Source: Bacillota bacterium (GTDB taxonomy: Bacteria > Bacillota > Clostridia > TANB77 > CAG-465). From it: a DNA stretch of 36,683 bases. This document shows positions 26,392 through 34,867 of the stretch, piece after piece. The stretch lies in NCBI GenBank assembly GCA_023410645.1, contig JAEYPQ010000048.1, forward strand, positions 1-36,683, written 5' to 3'. The position numbers and the translations under genes are program-made. Each line of letters begins with the position of its first letter. Within the stretch, counting starts at the first letter, position 1. The notes under the pieces were generated by a model, which saw only the letters and a program-made list of their open reading frames with translations, made no database searches and was not told where the DNA came from.

Positions 26392-26486
26392 TTTTTTGAG
26401 AATTATGTAGAAACTTGAAAAAGTTAAAAATATTTTTTAAAAATTAAAAAATATTATAAAATAATAATAAAAGAAGGTGAATTTAA

Positions 26487-27821
26487 ATGGTAAAAAATAT
26501 TACAGTTAATGTTATAGGCGCAGGTCTTGCTGGTTGTGAATGTGCATATATACTTGCAAAAAACGGTATAAAGGTAAAGCTATATGATATGAAACCTAAA
26601 TATAAATCTGAAGCACATGTTAGTGATAATTTTTCAGAACTTGTATGTAGTAATTCATTAAAATCGGAAGAAGTAACAAACGCCTGTGGTTTATTGAAAA
26701 AAGAAATGTCTATATTAGGCAGTCTGTTTATAGATGCAGCATACAAAGCTAAAGTACCAGCAGGAAATGCTTTAGCAGTTGATAGAGATAAATTTTCTGA
26801 AATAATTACTAAAGAAATGAAAGAAAATAAAAATATTGAAGTTATATATGAAAGAATAGATAATATAGAAAGTTTAGATGGAATAGTAGTAATAGCAACA
26901 GGACCGCTTACAAGTAGTGAATTATTAGATAATATTAGAAAAATGATAGGTGATGATAGTTTATATTTTTATGATGCTGCAGCTCCTATTGTAGAGAGAG
27001 ATAGTATTAATATGAATATTGCGTATGAGATGGATAGATATGGTAAGGGAAATGGAGACTATTTAAATTTACCAATGAATAGAGAAGAGTATGATCTTTT
27101 CTATAATGAGTTAATAAATGCAAGTCAAGCTGAAAGGCATGAGTTTGATAAGTTAATTCTTTTTGAGGGATGTATGCCGATAGAAGAAATGGCAAGACGT
27201 GGAGAAAAAACTCTAGTATTTGGTCCATTGAAACCAGTTGGTCTTGATAATCCTAAAACTGGTGAAAAAATGTATGCAGTTGTTCAGTTAAGAGCAGAGA
27301 ATGAAAACAAAACGGCATATAATTTAGTCGGTTTCCAAACAAGTCTTAAATTTGGAGAACAAGCAAGAGTTTTTCGCCTTATACCTGGCTTAGAAAACGC
27401 AGAATTTTTAAGATATGGAGTTATGCATAAAAATAGTTATATTAATGGTAGTAAAAATTTAGATAATAACTTCTCTTTAAAGAAAAACAATAATATATAT
27501 TTTGCAGGTCAGATTTCTGGAGTAGAAGGTTACGTTGAATCAGCAGCATCAGGAATGATGGTTGCACTAAGTATAATTGCAAGAATGAATAATAAAGAAA
27601 TTATATTTCCACACACAACAATGCTTGGAAGCTTATCAAAATATATATCAACTGAAAATGATAACTTTCAACCAATGAATGCAAATTTTGGAATAATAGA
27701 ACCCCTTGATATAAAAGGGAAAATAAGAGATAAAAAAGTAAAATATGAAATGTATAGTAAAAGATCAATTGAAGATATTAATATATTTAAGGAAAGGATA
27801 GGTGAGTTTTATGAAAGATAA
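26487..27821 (+). CDS. trmFO: Methylenetetrahydrofolate-tRNA-(uracil-5-)-methyltransferase TrmFO
   Basis: A 444-residue flavoprotein that makes ribothymidine at position 54 of tRNA using methylene-tetrahydrofolate. The FAD-binding motif is VNVIGAGLAGCECAYILA (7-24). TrmFO-specific stretches are FSELVCSNSLKSEE (50-63), NACGLLKKEM, PAGNALAVDRDKFS (91-104), FEGCMPIEEMARRGEKTLVFGPLKPVGL (around 227-254), FQTSLKFGEQARVFRLIPGLENAEF (around 283-307) and AGQISGVEGYVESAASG (around 340-356). The length is normal. RBS GAAGGTG. Its last 11 bases overlap the next gene. Confidence 0.97.
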   Translation: MVKNITVNVIGAGLAGCECAYILAKNGIKVKLYDMKPKYKSEAHVSDNFSELVCSNSLKSEEVTNACGLLKKEMSILGSLFIDAAYKAKVPAGNALAVDRDKFSEIITKEMKENKNIEVIYERIDNIESLDGIVVIATGPLTSSELLDNIRKMIGDDSLYFYDAAAPIVERDSINMNIAYEMDRYGKGNGDYLNLPMNREEYDLFYNELINASQAERHEFDKLILFEGCMPIEEMARRGEKTLVFGPLKPVGLDNPKTGEKMYAVVQLRAENENKTAYNLVGFQTSLKFGEQARVFRLIPGLENAEFLRYGVMHKNSYINGSKNLDNNFSLKKNNNIYFAGQISGVEGYVESAASGMMVALSIIARMNNKEIIFPHTTMLGSLSKYISTENDNFQPMNANFGIIEPLDIKGKIRDKKVKYEMYSKRSIEDINIFKERIGEFYER

Positions 27822-28179
27822 AGTAATGACAGTTATAATAGCAATTTTATTAGTTATAGTGATAGCTTTATTATTAATTGTATATTTCAATAACAATAAA
27901 GTTAATAATGGAGCAGAAACAAATATTAAAGGTACAGTAACAAATATAACTATTAATGGAAATGTAGGTTTTATATATGTTGAAGGAACTTTTAGTCCAG
28001 AAAGCGATTACGACAAGGCATCTATTAAGATTACTGAAGATACCGTAATAGAAAAGGATAATGTAAAAGTTACTATTAACGATATAAAAGAAGGCGATTT
28101 AGTAAAAGTTACATTTACTGGCCCAGTTGCTGAGAGTTATCCAGTTCAGGCAACAGCAAGCTATATAAATATTTTTTAG
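27811..28179 (+). CDS. DUF3221-like exported protein
   Basis: A 122-residue protein with an N-terminal membrane segment (5-25, no lipobox Cys) and a small all-beta domain: GTVTNITINGNVGFIYVEG (around 43-61), IKITEDTVIEK, then DLVKVTFTGPVAESYPVQATA near the C-terminus. The closing 'V-F-x-G-P-V-x-E-S-Y-P-x-Q-x' pattern is what I recall for DUF3221; the function is unknown. ATG 27811 lies five bases after AGGTGAG and overlaps the end of trmFO; a start three codons earlier overlaps that RBS. It is translated in the trmFO-holA unit. Confidence 0.78.
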   Translation: MKDKVMTVIIAILLVIVIALLLIVYFNNNKVNNGAETNIKGTVTNITINGNVGFIYVEGTFSPESDYDKASIKITEDTVIEKDNVKVTINDIKEGDLVKVTFTGPVAESYPVQATASYINIF

Positions 28180-28193
28180 AGGAGTGAATAATT

Positions 28194-29108
28194 TTGGCAA
28201 ATAATATATTTCTTTTATTTGGTGAAGAAAAGTATGATCTTAATTTAAAAGTAGAAAAAATAAAAAAAGAATTTGATTTGTTAGAAGTTGGTGTTAATTT
28301 ATTCTACTTAAATAGTGAAAATTCTAATACATTACAAAGTATAATAGAATCAGTAACTTTTTTCGGCGAGGAAAAATTAATAATTATTAAAGATACAAAA
28401 CTAAAATTTGATATTGATATTTTAGAAAAGAATGTTTCTGACAAAATAAAAATAATAATAATTGAGGAAAGTGTGGATAAAAGGACATCAGATTATAAAA
28501 AGTTGTGTAAAATTGCAGAATGCACTGAATTTAGTTATTTAGATGAAAAACAGATGACATCATATATAATGCAAATATTAAAGAAATATAATATTAATAT
28601 ATCAAATGAAGTATCTACATATATGTTAAATGTATGTGGAAATGACAAAACCAATATTATAAATGAACTTCAAAAAATTGTTACTTACCTTGATAAAAAT
28701 GCTACTGTAACAGAAGAAATTATTGATAAAATATGTTCTAAAACTTTGAATGCCAAAATTTTTGATTTACTTGATAAAATAGTAGATAAAGATACTAAAA
28801 AAGTTGGATATATTTTAGAAGATATTTTAAAACAAAAAGAATCAATAGTTAAAATATATATAATGCTATACAAACAAATAAAGCAAATGTATATGATAAA
28901 AATAATGAAAGAAAAAAGGGAAGATAATATAGCTCAAAAGCTAGAAATACATCCATTCGTATTTAATAAATTAAGTAAATCATCAGATAAGTACAAAACA
29001 ACCGATTTATTAAATTTAATATATATTTTTGATGAATATGATGAAAAAACAAAAAATGGCGAAATGGATTTTGAAATAGGTCTAAAAAAGATAATTTATT
29101 CTATGTAA
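28194..29108 (+). CDS. holA: DNA polymerase III delta subunit
   Basis: A 304-residue clamp-loader delta subunit. The N-terminal NIFLLFGEEKYDLNLKVEKIKKEF (3-26) is the family opening (Y/F-LLYGEE-x-L). The middle ATPase-like fold lacks a P-loop, as expected for delta, and the C-terminal helical collar domain has DILKQKESIVKIYIMLYKQIKQMYMIK (around 210-236) and a closing LKKIIYS. It opens the sliding clamp beta. Start is TTG, eight bases after GAGGAGTG. In many Firmicutes holA is followed by rpsT; here gpr follows after 80 bases. Confidence 0.9.
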   Translation: MANNIFLLFGEEKYDLNLKVEKIKKEFDLLEVGVNLFYLNSENSNTLQSIIESVTFFGEEKLIIIKDTKLKFDIDILEKNVSDKIKIIIIEESVDKRTSDYKKLCKIAECTEFSYLDEKQMTSYIMQILKKYNINISNEVSTYMLNVCGNDKTNIINELQKIVTYLDKNATVTEEIIDKICSKTLNAKIFDLLDKIVDKDTKKVGYILEDILKQKESIVKIYIMLYKQIKQMYMIKIMKEKREDNIAQKLEIHPFVFNKLSKSSDKYKTTDLLNLIYIFDEYDEKTKNGEMDFEIGLKKIIYSM

Positions 29109-29136
29109 TAAAAAAGAATTAATATAATACAAAATT

Positions 29137-29167
29137 GTAATAAATACCTCACAATATATGCATAATA
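29137..29167 (+). promoter_or_regulatory. Candidate sporulation (sigma-G/F-type) promoter of gpr
   Basis: The -10 CATAATA (29161-29167) fits the forespore sigma consensus CATnnTA. A weak -35 GTAATA (29137-29142) lies 18 bases upstream. The predicted start is near 29174, inside the hairpin at 29146-29182. The -35 is poor, so this is tentative. Confidence 0.5.
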
Positions 29168-29182
29168 TGTATAGTGTGAGGT
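29146..29182 (+). promoter_or_regulatory. Hairpin covering the gpr ribosome binding site
   Basis: ACCTCACA (29146-29153) pairs with TGTGAGGT (29175-29182), and TATA (29155-29158) with TATA (29170-29173) above one mismatch. The 3' arm contains the GAGGTG Shine-Dalgarno of gpr (ATG at 29189). Five T residues follow (29184-29188), so it may also act as a holA terminator. Confidence 0.78.
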
Positions 29183-29188
29183 GTTTTT

Positions 29189-30154
29189 ATGAATAAACAA
29201 TATTTAAATTTTAGAACTGATATGGCAGATGAAAGAGTTGATACATATAAAAGAGTGCATAATTTAAGTGCTATTGATGGTGTTGAAGTAGTTTCTAGAA
29301 ATGAGGAAGGAATAGTTACGACAACTGTAAACGTATTAAATGAAAATGGAGCAAATGCTGTATCAAAACAAATAGGTAAGTATGTCACAATGCAAATAGA
29401 GGACTTGAACTATTTAGATGATGATAGCAAAAAAAATATAATAGAAAAGGTTTCAGTTGAAGTTAAAGAATTAATAGGAAATGATAATAAAAAATCAATA
29501 CTTATAGTAGGTCTTGGAAATATATATGTGACTCCTGATGCTCTTGGACCTAAGGTTGTACAAAATATTGATATAACAAGGCATATATTAAATTTTGCAA
29601 AAGAATTCGCAGAGCCTAATACAAGGCCAGTTAGTGCAATATCACCAGGAGTACTTGGAACCACTGGTATAGAAACTTCTGAAATTGTATCTTCATTAGT
29701 TGATAAAACAAAACCAGATATGATAGTTGTAATAGATAGTCTTGCATCTCAAAGTGTACATAGAATAGGAAATACAATACAGTTTAGCAATACTGGTATA
29801 ACTCCTGGGGCTGGTGTAAGAAACAAAAGAGAAGGACTAAATCAGGATACTTTAGGGATACCGGTTATTGCAATTGGTGTGCCAACTGTTGTTGATATGG
29901 CAACAATAACAAATGAGGCAATAGATAAATTAATTGATAATACTAAACTTGAGCTTAATGAATTTTCAAATGATAATATATCTCAAAATGTGAGTGGAAA
30001 AGTATTTGAAAAATTGAATACAGATGCAAGATATGATATGATTGCAAACGTATTAGATACAGAAAATTATATTGTTACTCCAAAAGAAATAGATGATGTT
30101 ATTTCAACTGTTGCAAGTATTATTTCAAATGGTATAAATATGGCAATACAATAA
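29189..30154 (+). CDS. gpr: Spore germination protease GPR
   Basis: A 321-residue member of the GPR aspartic-type endopeptidase family, which degrades small acid-soluble spore proteins when spores germinate. The N-terminal FRTDMADERVD (8-18) is the family's pro-sequence cleavage neighbourhood. Core motifs are SILIVGLGNIYVTPDALGPKVV (around 103-124), VSAISPGVLGTTGIETSEI (around 149-167), MIVVIDSLASQS (around 178-189), NTGITPGAGVRNKREGLNQDTLGIPVIAIGVPTVVD (around 201-236). It is normally a zymogen made in the forespore. Its RBS lies in the 29146-29182 hairpin and a sporulation-type -10 sits in that hairpin's loop. Confidence 0.96.
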   Translation: MNKQYLNFRTDMADERVDTYKRVHNLSAIDGVEVVSRNEEGIVTTTVNVLNENGANAVSKQIGKYVTMQIEDLNYLDDDSKKNIIEKVSVEVKELIGNDNKKSILIVGLGNIYVTPDALGPKVVQNIDITRHILNFAKEFAEPNTRPVSAISPGVLGTTGIETSEIVSSLVDKTKPDMIVVIDSLASQSVHRIGNTIQFSNTGITPGAGVRNKREGLNQDTLGIPVIAIGVPTVVDMATITNEAIDKLIDNTKLELNEFSNDNISQNVSGKVFEKLNTDARYDMIANVLDTENYIVTPKEIDDVISTVASIISNGINMAIQ

Positions 30155-30170
30155 TATAAGAATTTTTATT

Positions 30171-30207
30171 ACTCGAAATTCCTATTTAGGGATTTCGGGT
30201 TGTTTTT
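30171..30207 (+). terminator. Terminator of gpr
   Basis: Twelve-bp stem ACTCGAAATTCC (30171-30182) / GGGATTTCGGGT (30189-30200) with two wobbles, then a T-rich run. Confidence 0.9.
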
Positions 30208-30225
30208 GTAATATAATAAAAAGAG

Positions 30226-30254
30226 TTGAAAAAAGATTTTTAATATAGTAATAT
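30226..30254 (+). promoter_or_regulatory. Promoter of giant adhesin 1
   Basis: TTGAAA (30226-30231), 17-base spacer, TAATAT (30249-30254). The -35 and early spacer (GTTGAAAAA...TTTTTAA) resemble the promoter of the second adhesin at 34811. Confidence 0.6.
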
Positions 30255-30286
30255 ATAATTATATATAAGATATATTGGGGTGGCAT

Positions 30287-33200
30287 ATGAGAAAAAACAA
30301 AGGAATAAGTTTAATCGTATTAGTAATAACAATAATAGTAGTGATAATACTGGCAACAGTGGTGATAATAGGATTATCAAGAAACAATCCAATGGATAGT
30401 GCAAGAAAAGCAAAATTCATGGCAAATTTCACTAATGTGGAAGAGTCAGTTGGAATATATTCAATGAGTAAGCTTTCAGCAGAAAATACAAGTTATGAGT
30501 TACCAATTGCAGATAAAGTAACCCTAACAGAAAAAGAAACAATAAAAAAAGATGTACCAACACTTGCTGCAAAAGTAGCAGAGCTAAATCCAGGAAAGAC
30601 AATAGATAATATAGATTTGTATCATATAGATCCAACACTAATAGGAGCAGAAAATCTATATAGTCAAAAGACAAAAGGATACTTAATAGATGCATCAACA
30701 AGACAAATATATGATTATAGTGGAGAATACTTTGAAGATGCAAGGTGGCATACATTAGATTCAGGAGTAAAAGATTCAGATTTACCAGAAATAGTAGATG
30801 ATGTAATAGAAGTATGGGACGGATGGATAACATTATCGCTATACTATCCATCAAACTCAACAGAGAGAAAATGGAGACTAGGTGAGTCAGGGGAAATAAG
30901 AGGAATAGATTACAACGATTGGAAAGATTATACAGGTCCAATAACAGTAAGATTATCAGATGTAGAAAATATATGGATAAGCTATGTAGTAGATAATAAA
31001 ACAGTAATAGTACCACCACTAGGAAGAGTACTAGTAGATATACGAGCAGATGGAAGTTTATCCCCAACAGTAACAAGTGTAAAAGTAAATATAACATATG
31101 ATGAAAATGCAACAATAAAACAATATAAAGTAGGAGATGGAAACTGGCAAGAGTATACTGGAGAATTTACAGTAACAGAGCCAGCAGTAATACAAGCAAG
31201 AGCAGAAAAGCTAGATAATGTATATGACCAAGATGGAAATCTAGTACAACAAAGAAAAGCAGTAGGAACAGATGCATATTACATAGGATACTATGACTCA
31301 AGTACAGGAGGTCCAGGAGGAGGGAATCCTGGAGGTGGAGATGGTGGAACTGGCGAGCCAGGTGGTGGAACTGGAAATCCAGGTGAGCCAGGAAGTGGAA
31401 CTGGTGGTGGAAGCACAGGCTCTGGAGGCGGGGACTTATGTGGAGATTTAGTACCAACAGCACCGGATATAACATGGACACCAACAACCAAAACAGATAA
31501 TGTAGCAGTAAGTGTAAATGCTCCAGCAGAGGCTGACAGAATATATATCAAAGTAGGTGATGGTCCATACCAAATATATACTAGTCCAGTAACAGTAACA
31601 AGCAATACTTGGATAAGAGCATACTATATAACATATGATGGAGAGACATCATGTGTAAAAAGTAAAAGAGTAGATAATATACAAGGAAAAACAATAGATG
31701 GGAAAGTATTACCATATGTAACAATAACAGCAACGCCAACATCTAAATATGCAAGTAAGGTATCAGTAACACTAAATTATTCAGATGCAGATAGTATAGA
31801 GTATAGTATGAATGGAATAGTGTATACATCATATACAGGAGCATTTGAGGTAACAGAGAATTGTACAATATATGCAAGAGCAGCAAATGCAAATGGAGTA
31901 GCAATAGATAGTGAAAATATAACAGTAATAGGAGACAAACCGCCAGTAAAACCACAAGCACTTGCAGTAAATATATCAGTAAATCCAGAACCAGCAGTAA
32001 CAAACGTAGCAGTGGATAAAGTGAAGGTAAGTATAGAGTATGATAGTAAAGCAACAGAGAAGTATTATAGGATAGGACAAAATGGAACACTAACACCATA
32101 TACAGGAGAATTCGAATTAACAAGTAATACAACAGTATATGCATATGCAGTAAATGCAACATCAAATGGAAATGATACAAAAATAATAGATAATATAGTA
32201 GATGGGATATCAGAGCCAGTAATAACAGGAAGCCCAAAGAATACTATACAATCAACAAAGACAAAAATAAGTATAGAGTTTGATAAAAATGCAACTATAA
32301 GACAATACAAAATAAATTCAAATGGACAAATAAGAGATTATTCAGGAGCATTTGAAGTAACAGAGAACTGTACAATATATGCATATAGTAAGAATGTTAA
32401 AGGTCAATCTGCAAGTAGTTCATATCAAATAACTAACATAGTTCCGGCACCACCAGTACTAGTAATAGACTATGGAAAATATTTCTTGTTAAAATTAAAT
32501 TATCCAGAACAATCAACAACAAGGGAGTATAAGTGGAAAACAAATGGAACATGGAAGCCATATGACAGTCAAGGAATATTACTAATAAAACCAGAATATA
32601 AAAATGAGATATTAAATGCAGAAGGAAATATAATAGTAAAAATAAAAGATGAAAATGGACAAGAAAAAACATATACAGGAGATTACTATATACTAGATGT
32701 AGCGCCAAGTGAGATATTTGAAAATCTATTTATGAGGTGGGATAGAGTAACACCAAGTGCACCGCAAATAATATTAAGCACAGAAGAACCAACAAGAAAT
32801 CTAACAGCGCAAATACAATATGAGAGCTATTTGGTAAAGAAAGAATACAAAGTAGTAAATTCAGATGGAAGTATAAAGCAAGATTGGACAGAATACAAAG
32901 GACCAATACAAATAAATCAAAATAATACAGTAATATATGCAAGAGGTCAAGATGATGCAGAGGTATGGTCAAATCAAGCAGTAAAGAAGATAACAAATAT
33001 AGATGAAACATCGCCGGAGATACATTTAACGGCAGATTTAGAAAAGATATCACAAAATGTACAGATAAAGGTAAGTGTGACAGATGATGTGAAAGTACAA
33101 AAAGTAAAATGGGCAGCGGGAATACAAGGAGAAAGTTACTTTAAAACAGGTGGAACAGAAGTAAATAACAATAGTGTAGTAAAGATAACACAAAATGGAT

Positions 33201-34693
33201 ATTACACGTTCTATGCAGAAGATGGAGTAGGAAATACACAAGTGTATACACTAAATATAGAAAATATAGATTTAACGCCACCGGCAATAAATATCCAAGT
33301 GACACCAGAGGAAACGGTAGGAACAAGTGTACAAATAACAATAAATTATGGAGATAGTACAACTAAGCAATACAAAATAGGAGAAAATAATAACACTTGG
33401 ACAAATTACACTGCACCAATAACATTAACATCAAATACAGTACTTACAAATAACTGGAAGAATGCAGATGGAACAGTAACAATATATGCAAAAGGAAAAG
33501 ATGCAGTAGGAAATGAAAAAAATGAAACAAAGAAGATCCTAAATTTAGATTTAGATAGGCCAATTGCACCAGTAATACAATCAAACTCTGGATATCCAAT
33601 ACTAACAACGTATGGAGTAAAATTTGATACAAAAACAACAATAACATATGATACAAGAACAGATATAGATAATTATTATAGTATAGACAGTGGAGCAACA
33701 TGGCAAAAATATACAGGAACCTTTGAATATCAAACTGGAACAATAATGGCAAAGAGCGTTAAGAAAGATACAGGACTTGAAATATCAGTTAGTAAAACAA
33801 TATCAATGCCTAGTGACGCATTAAAAAGCCCAGTATATGATGGAAATGATAGTACATATGTAATGTATGTGACAAATCAATATATGCAAGTAGATAGTAG
33901 TATGAGTGGAAAAAATATAATTATAAGAGAATACAATGGTGGATTTTCAGTTAATATATATTTCTTGGATAAAGATAAAAAGACATTAAGTACAAAAAAT
34001 TTGCCAGGTGGTTCTACTCAAAATGTTATAGCCAATGTACCAATTGGCACTGAATGGATAAAATATACAGTTAGCAATACAACAACATCTTCTATCAAAC
34101 TATATGAAATAAGCACAAGTAACGAACCAACATTTACTGCAACAAATGGATATATGCTGTTACATGCTGATTTAAATAAATCAATAAGAAATCCATATCA
34201 AATGATAACAATAAATTATTTTCCAACAAGTGTACAAAGATTATATAGAATAGGAACAACAGGCGAATGGCAAAATTATAAAGATAAACCAATATGGGTA
34301 AATCAAGGAGAAACAATATATGCAAAAGGAATAGATCAATATGGAAACGAAACAAGAATAACATCAAGCTATACTGTAAATGTAACAGACGCTCTAAAGA
34401 AAGAAGTATATGATAGAGATGATAGTACATATGTAATGTATGTGACAAATCAATATATGCAAGTAGATAGTAGTATGGGTGGAAAAAATATAATTATAAG
34501 AGAATACAATGGTGGATTTTCAGTTAATATATATTTCTTGGATAAAGATAAAAAGACATTAAGTACAAAAAATTTGCCAGGTGGTTCTACTCAAAATATT
34601 ACAGCTAATATACCGGTTGGTACCGCTTGGATAAGATATGCGGTTAGTAATACAACAACTTCTGATATTAAACTATATGAAATAAAACAGTAA
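30287..34693 (+). CDS. Giant prepilin-headed repeat surface protein 1
   Basis: A 1468-residue protein. The N-terminus MRKNKGISLIVLVITIIVVIILA (shown as 1-20 and on) is a type IV prepilin-like signal: basic start, Gly6 at the predicted cut site, long hydrophobic helix; but position +5 is Val, not the usual Glu. Residues 30-270 form a head conserved with the next gene. From about 190 onward come roughly eleven units of a beta-sandwich repeat of the pattern 'Y-K/R-x-G-x-x-W-x-x-Y-T-G-x-F-x-V-T-E-N-x-T-I-Y-A-R-A', like chitobiase C-terminal (CHB_HEX_C_1) or Ig/Fn3 modules. A Gly/Pro/Ser-rich linker spans about 340-383. Two near-identical domains lie at about 1178-1275 and 1369-1468. No LPxTG or C-terminal anchor is present. 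The role is likely surface display or adhesion (inference). I start at ATG 30287 after GGGGTG, not the TTG four codons earlier. Confidence 0.88.
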   Translation: MRKNKGISLIVLVITIIVVIILATVVIIGLSRNNPMDSARKAKFMANFTNVEESVGIYSMSKLSAENTSYELPIADKVTLTEKETIKKDVPTLAAKVAELNPGKTIDNIDLYHIDPTLIGAENLYSQKTKGYLIDASTRQIYDYSGEYFEDARWHTLDSGVKDSDLPEIVDDVIEVWDGWITLSLYYPSNSTERKWRLGESGEIRGIDYNDWKDYTGPITVRLSDVENIWISYVVDNKTVIVPPLGRVLVDIRADGSLSPTVTSVKVNITYDENATIKQYKVGDGNWQEYTGEFTVTEPAVIQARAEKLDNVYDQDGNLVQQRKAVGTDAYYIGYYDSSTGGPGGGNPGGGDGGTGEPGGGTGNPGEPGSGTGGGSTGSGGGDLCGDLVPTAPDITWTPTTKTDNVAVSVNAPAEADRIYIKVGDGPYQIYTSPVTVTSNTWIRAYYITYDGETSCVKSKRVDNIQGKTIDGKVLPYVTITATPTSKYASKVSVTLNYSDADSIEYSMNGIVYTSYTGAFEVTENCTIYARAANANGVAIDSENITVIGDKPPVKPQALAVNISVNPEPAVTNVAVDKVKVSIEYDSKATEKYYRIGQNGTLTPYTGEFELTSNTTVYAYAVNATSNGNDTKIIDNIVDGISEPVITGSPKNTIQSTKTKISIEFDKNATIRQYKINSNGQIRDYSGAFEVTENCTIYAYSKNVKGQSASSSYQITNIVPAPPVLVIDYGKYFLLKLNYPEQSTTREYKWKTNGTWKPYDSQGILLIKPEYKNEILNAEGNIIVKIKDENGQEKTYTGDYYILDVAPSEIFENLFMRWDRVTPSAPQIILSTEEPTRNLTAQIQYESYLVKKEYKVVNSDGSIKQDWTEYKGPIQINQNNTVIYARGQDDAEVWSNQAVKKITNIDETSPEIHLTADLEKISQNVQIKVSVTDDVKVQKVKWAAGIQGESYFKTGGTEVNNNSVVKITQNGYYTFYAEDGVGNTQVYTLNIENIDLTPPAINIQVTPEETVGTSVQITINYGDSTTKQYKIGENNNTWTNYTAPITLTSNTVLTNNWKNADGTVTIYAKGKDAVGNEKNETKKILNLDLDRPIAPVIQSNSGYPILTTYGVKFDTKTTITYDTRTDIDNYYSIDSGATWQKYTGTFEYQTGTIMAKSVKKDTGLEISVSKTISMPSDALKSPVYDGNDSTYVMYVTNQYMQVDSSMSGKNIIIREYNGGFSVNIYFLDKDKKTLSTKNLPGGSTQNVIANVPIGTEWIKYTVSNTTTSSIKLYEISTSNEPTFTATNGYMLLHADLNKSIRNPYQMITINYFPTSVQRLYRIGTTGEWQNYKDKPIWVNQGETIYAKGIDQYGNETRITSSYTVNVTDALKKEVYDRDDSTYVMYVTNQYMQVDSSMGGKNIIIREYNGGFSVNIYFLDKDKKTLSTKNLPGGSTQNITANIPVGTAWIRYAVSNTTTSDIKLYEIKQ
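33848..34024 (+). repeat. 177-bp direct repeat, copy 1
   Basis: It matches 34421-34597 at 176 of 177 bases (the only difference I find is A33905 against G34478, giving Ser versus Gly). It is in frame in adhesin 1 and codes for most of the first C-terminal domain. Confidence 0.95.
34421..34597 (+). repeat. 177-bp direct repeat, copy 2
   Basis: Second copy of the in-frame repeat; the copies start 573 bases apart, separated by one chitobiase-type unit. Flanking sequence outside the 177 bases diverges more clearly. Confidence 0.95.
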
Positions 34694-34723
34694 GTTTATA
34701 AAAAATTAAAAATAAAATAATTA

Positions 34724-34764
34724 AAAAAGCGTCAAAATGTAATATATATATTTTGATGCTTTTT
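34724..34764 (+). terminator. Terminator between the two adhesin genes
   Basis: Fifteen-bp stem: 34724-34738 (AAAAAGCGTCAAAAT) with 34750-34764 (ATTTTGATGCTTTTT), one G-T pair. Confidence 0.9.
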
Positions 34765-34810
34765 ATTAATAATCTGAAAAAAACAAATGTTAAAAGTATG
34801 TCAAAAAAAG

Positions 34811-34839
34811 TTGAAAAATGTTTTTAAAAGGAGTAGAAT
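34811..34839 (+). promoter_or_regulatory. Promoter of giant adhesin 2
   Basis: TTGAAA (34811-34816), 17-base spacer, TAGAAT (34834-34839), similar in layout to the promoter of adhesin 1. Confidence 0.58.
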
Positions 34840-34867
34840 TAAATATATATTGAGGTGACATATTGAG

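Noticed and set aside
31306..31440. Gly-rich repeat tract as a CRISPR or tandem DNA repeat
   Set aside because: Irregular GGTGGA-type codons of a Gly/Pro linker in frame; no regular repeat-spacer pattern.
30432..34448. Several minus-strand frames of 60-227 codons
   Set aside because: Low-complexity Leu-rich shadows of adhesin 1, produced by the same codon bias.
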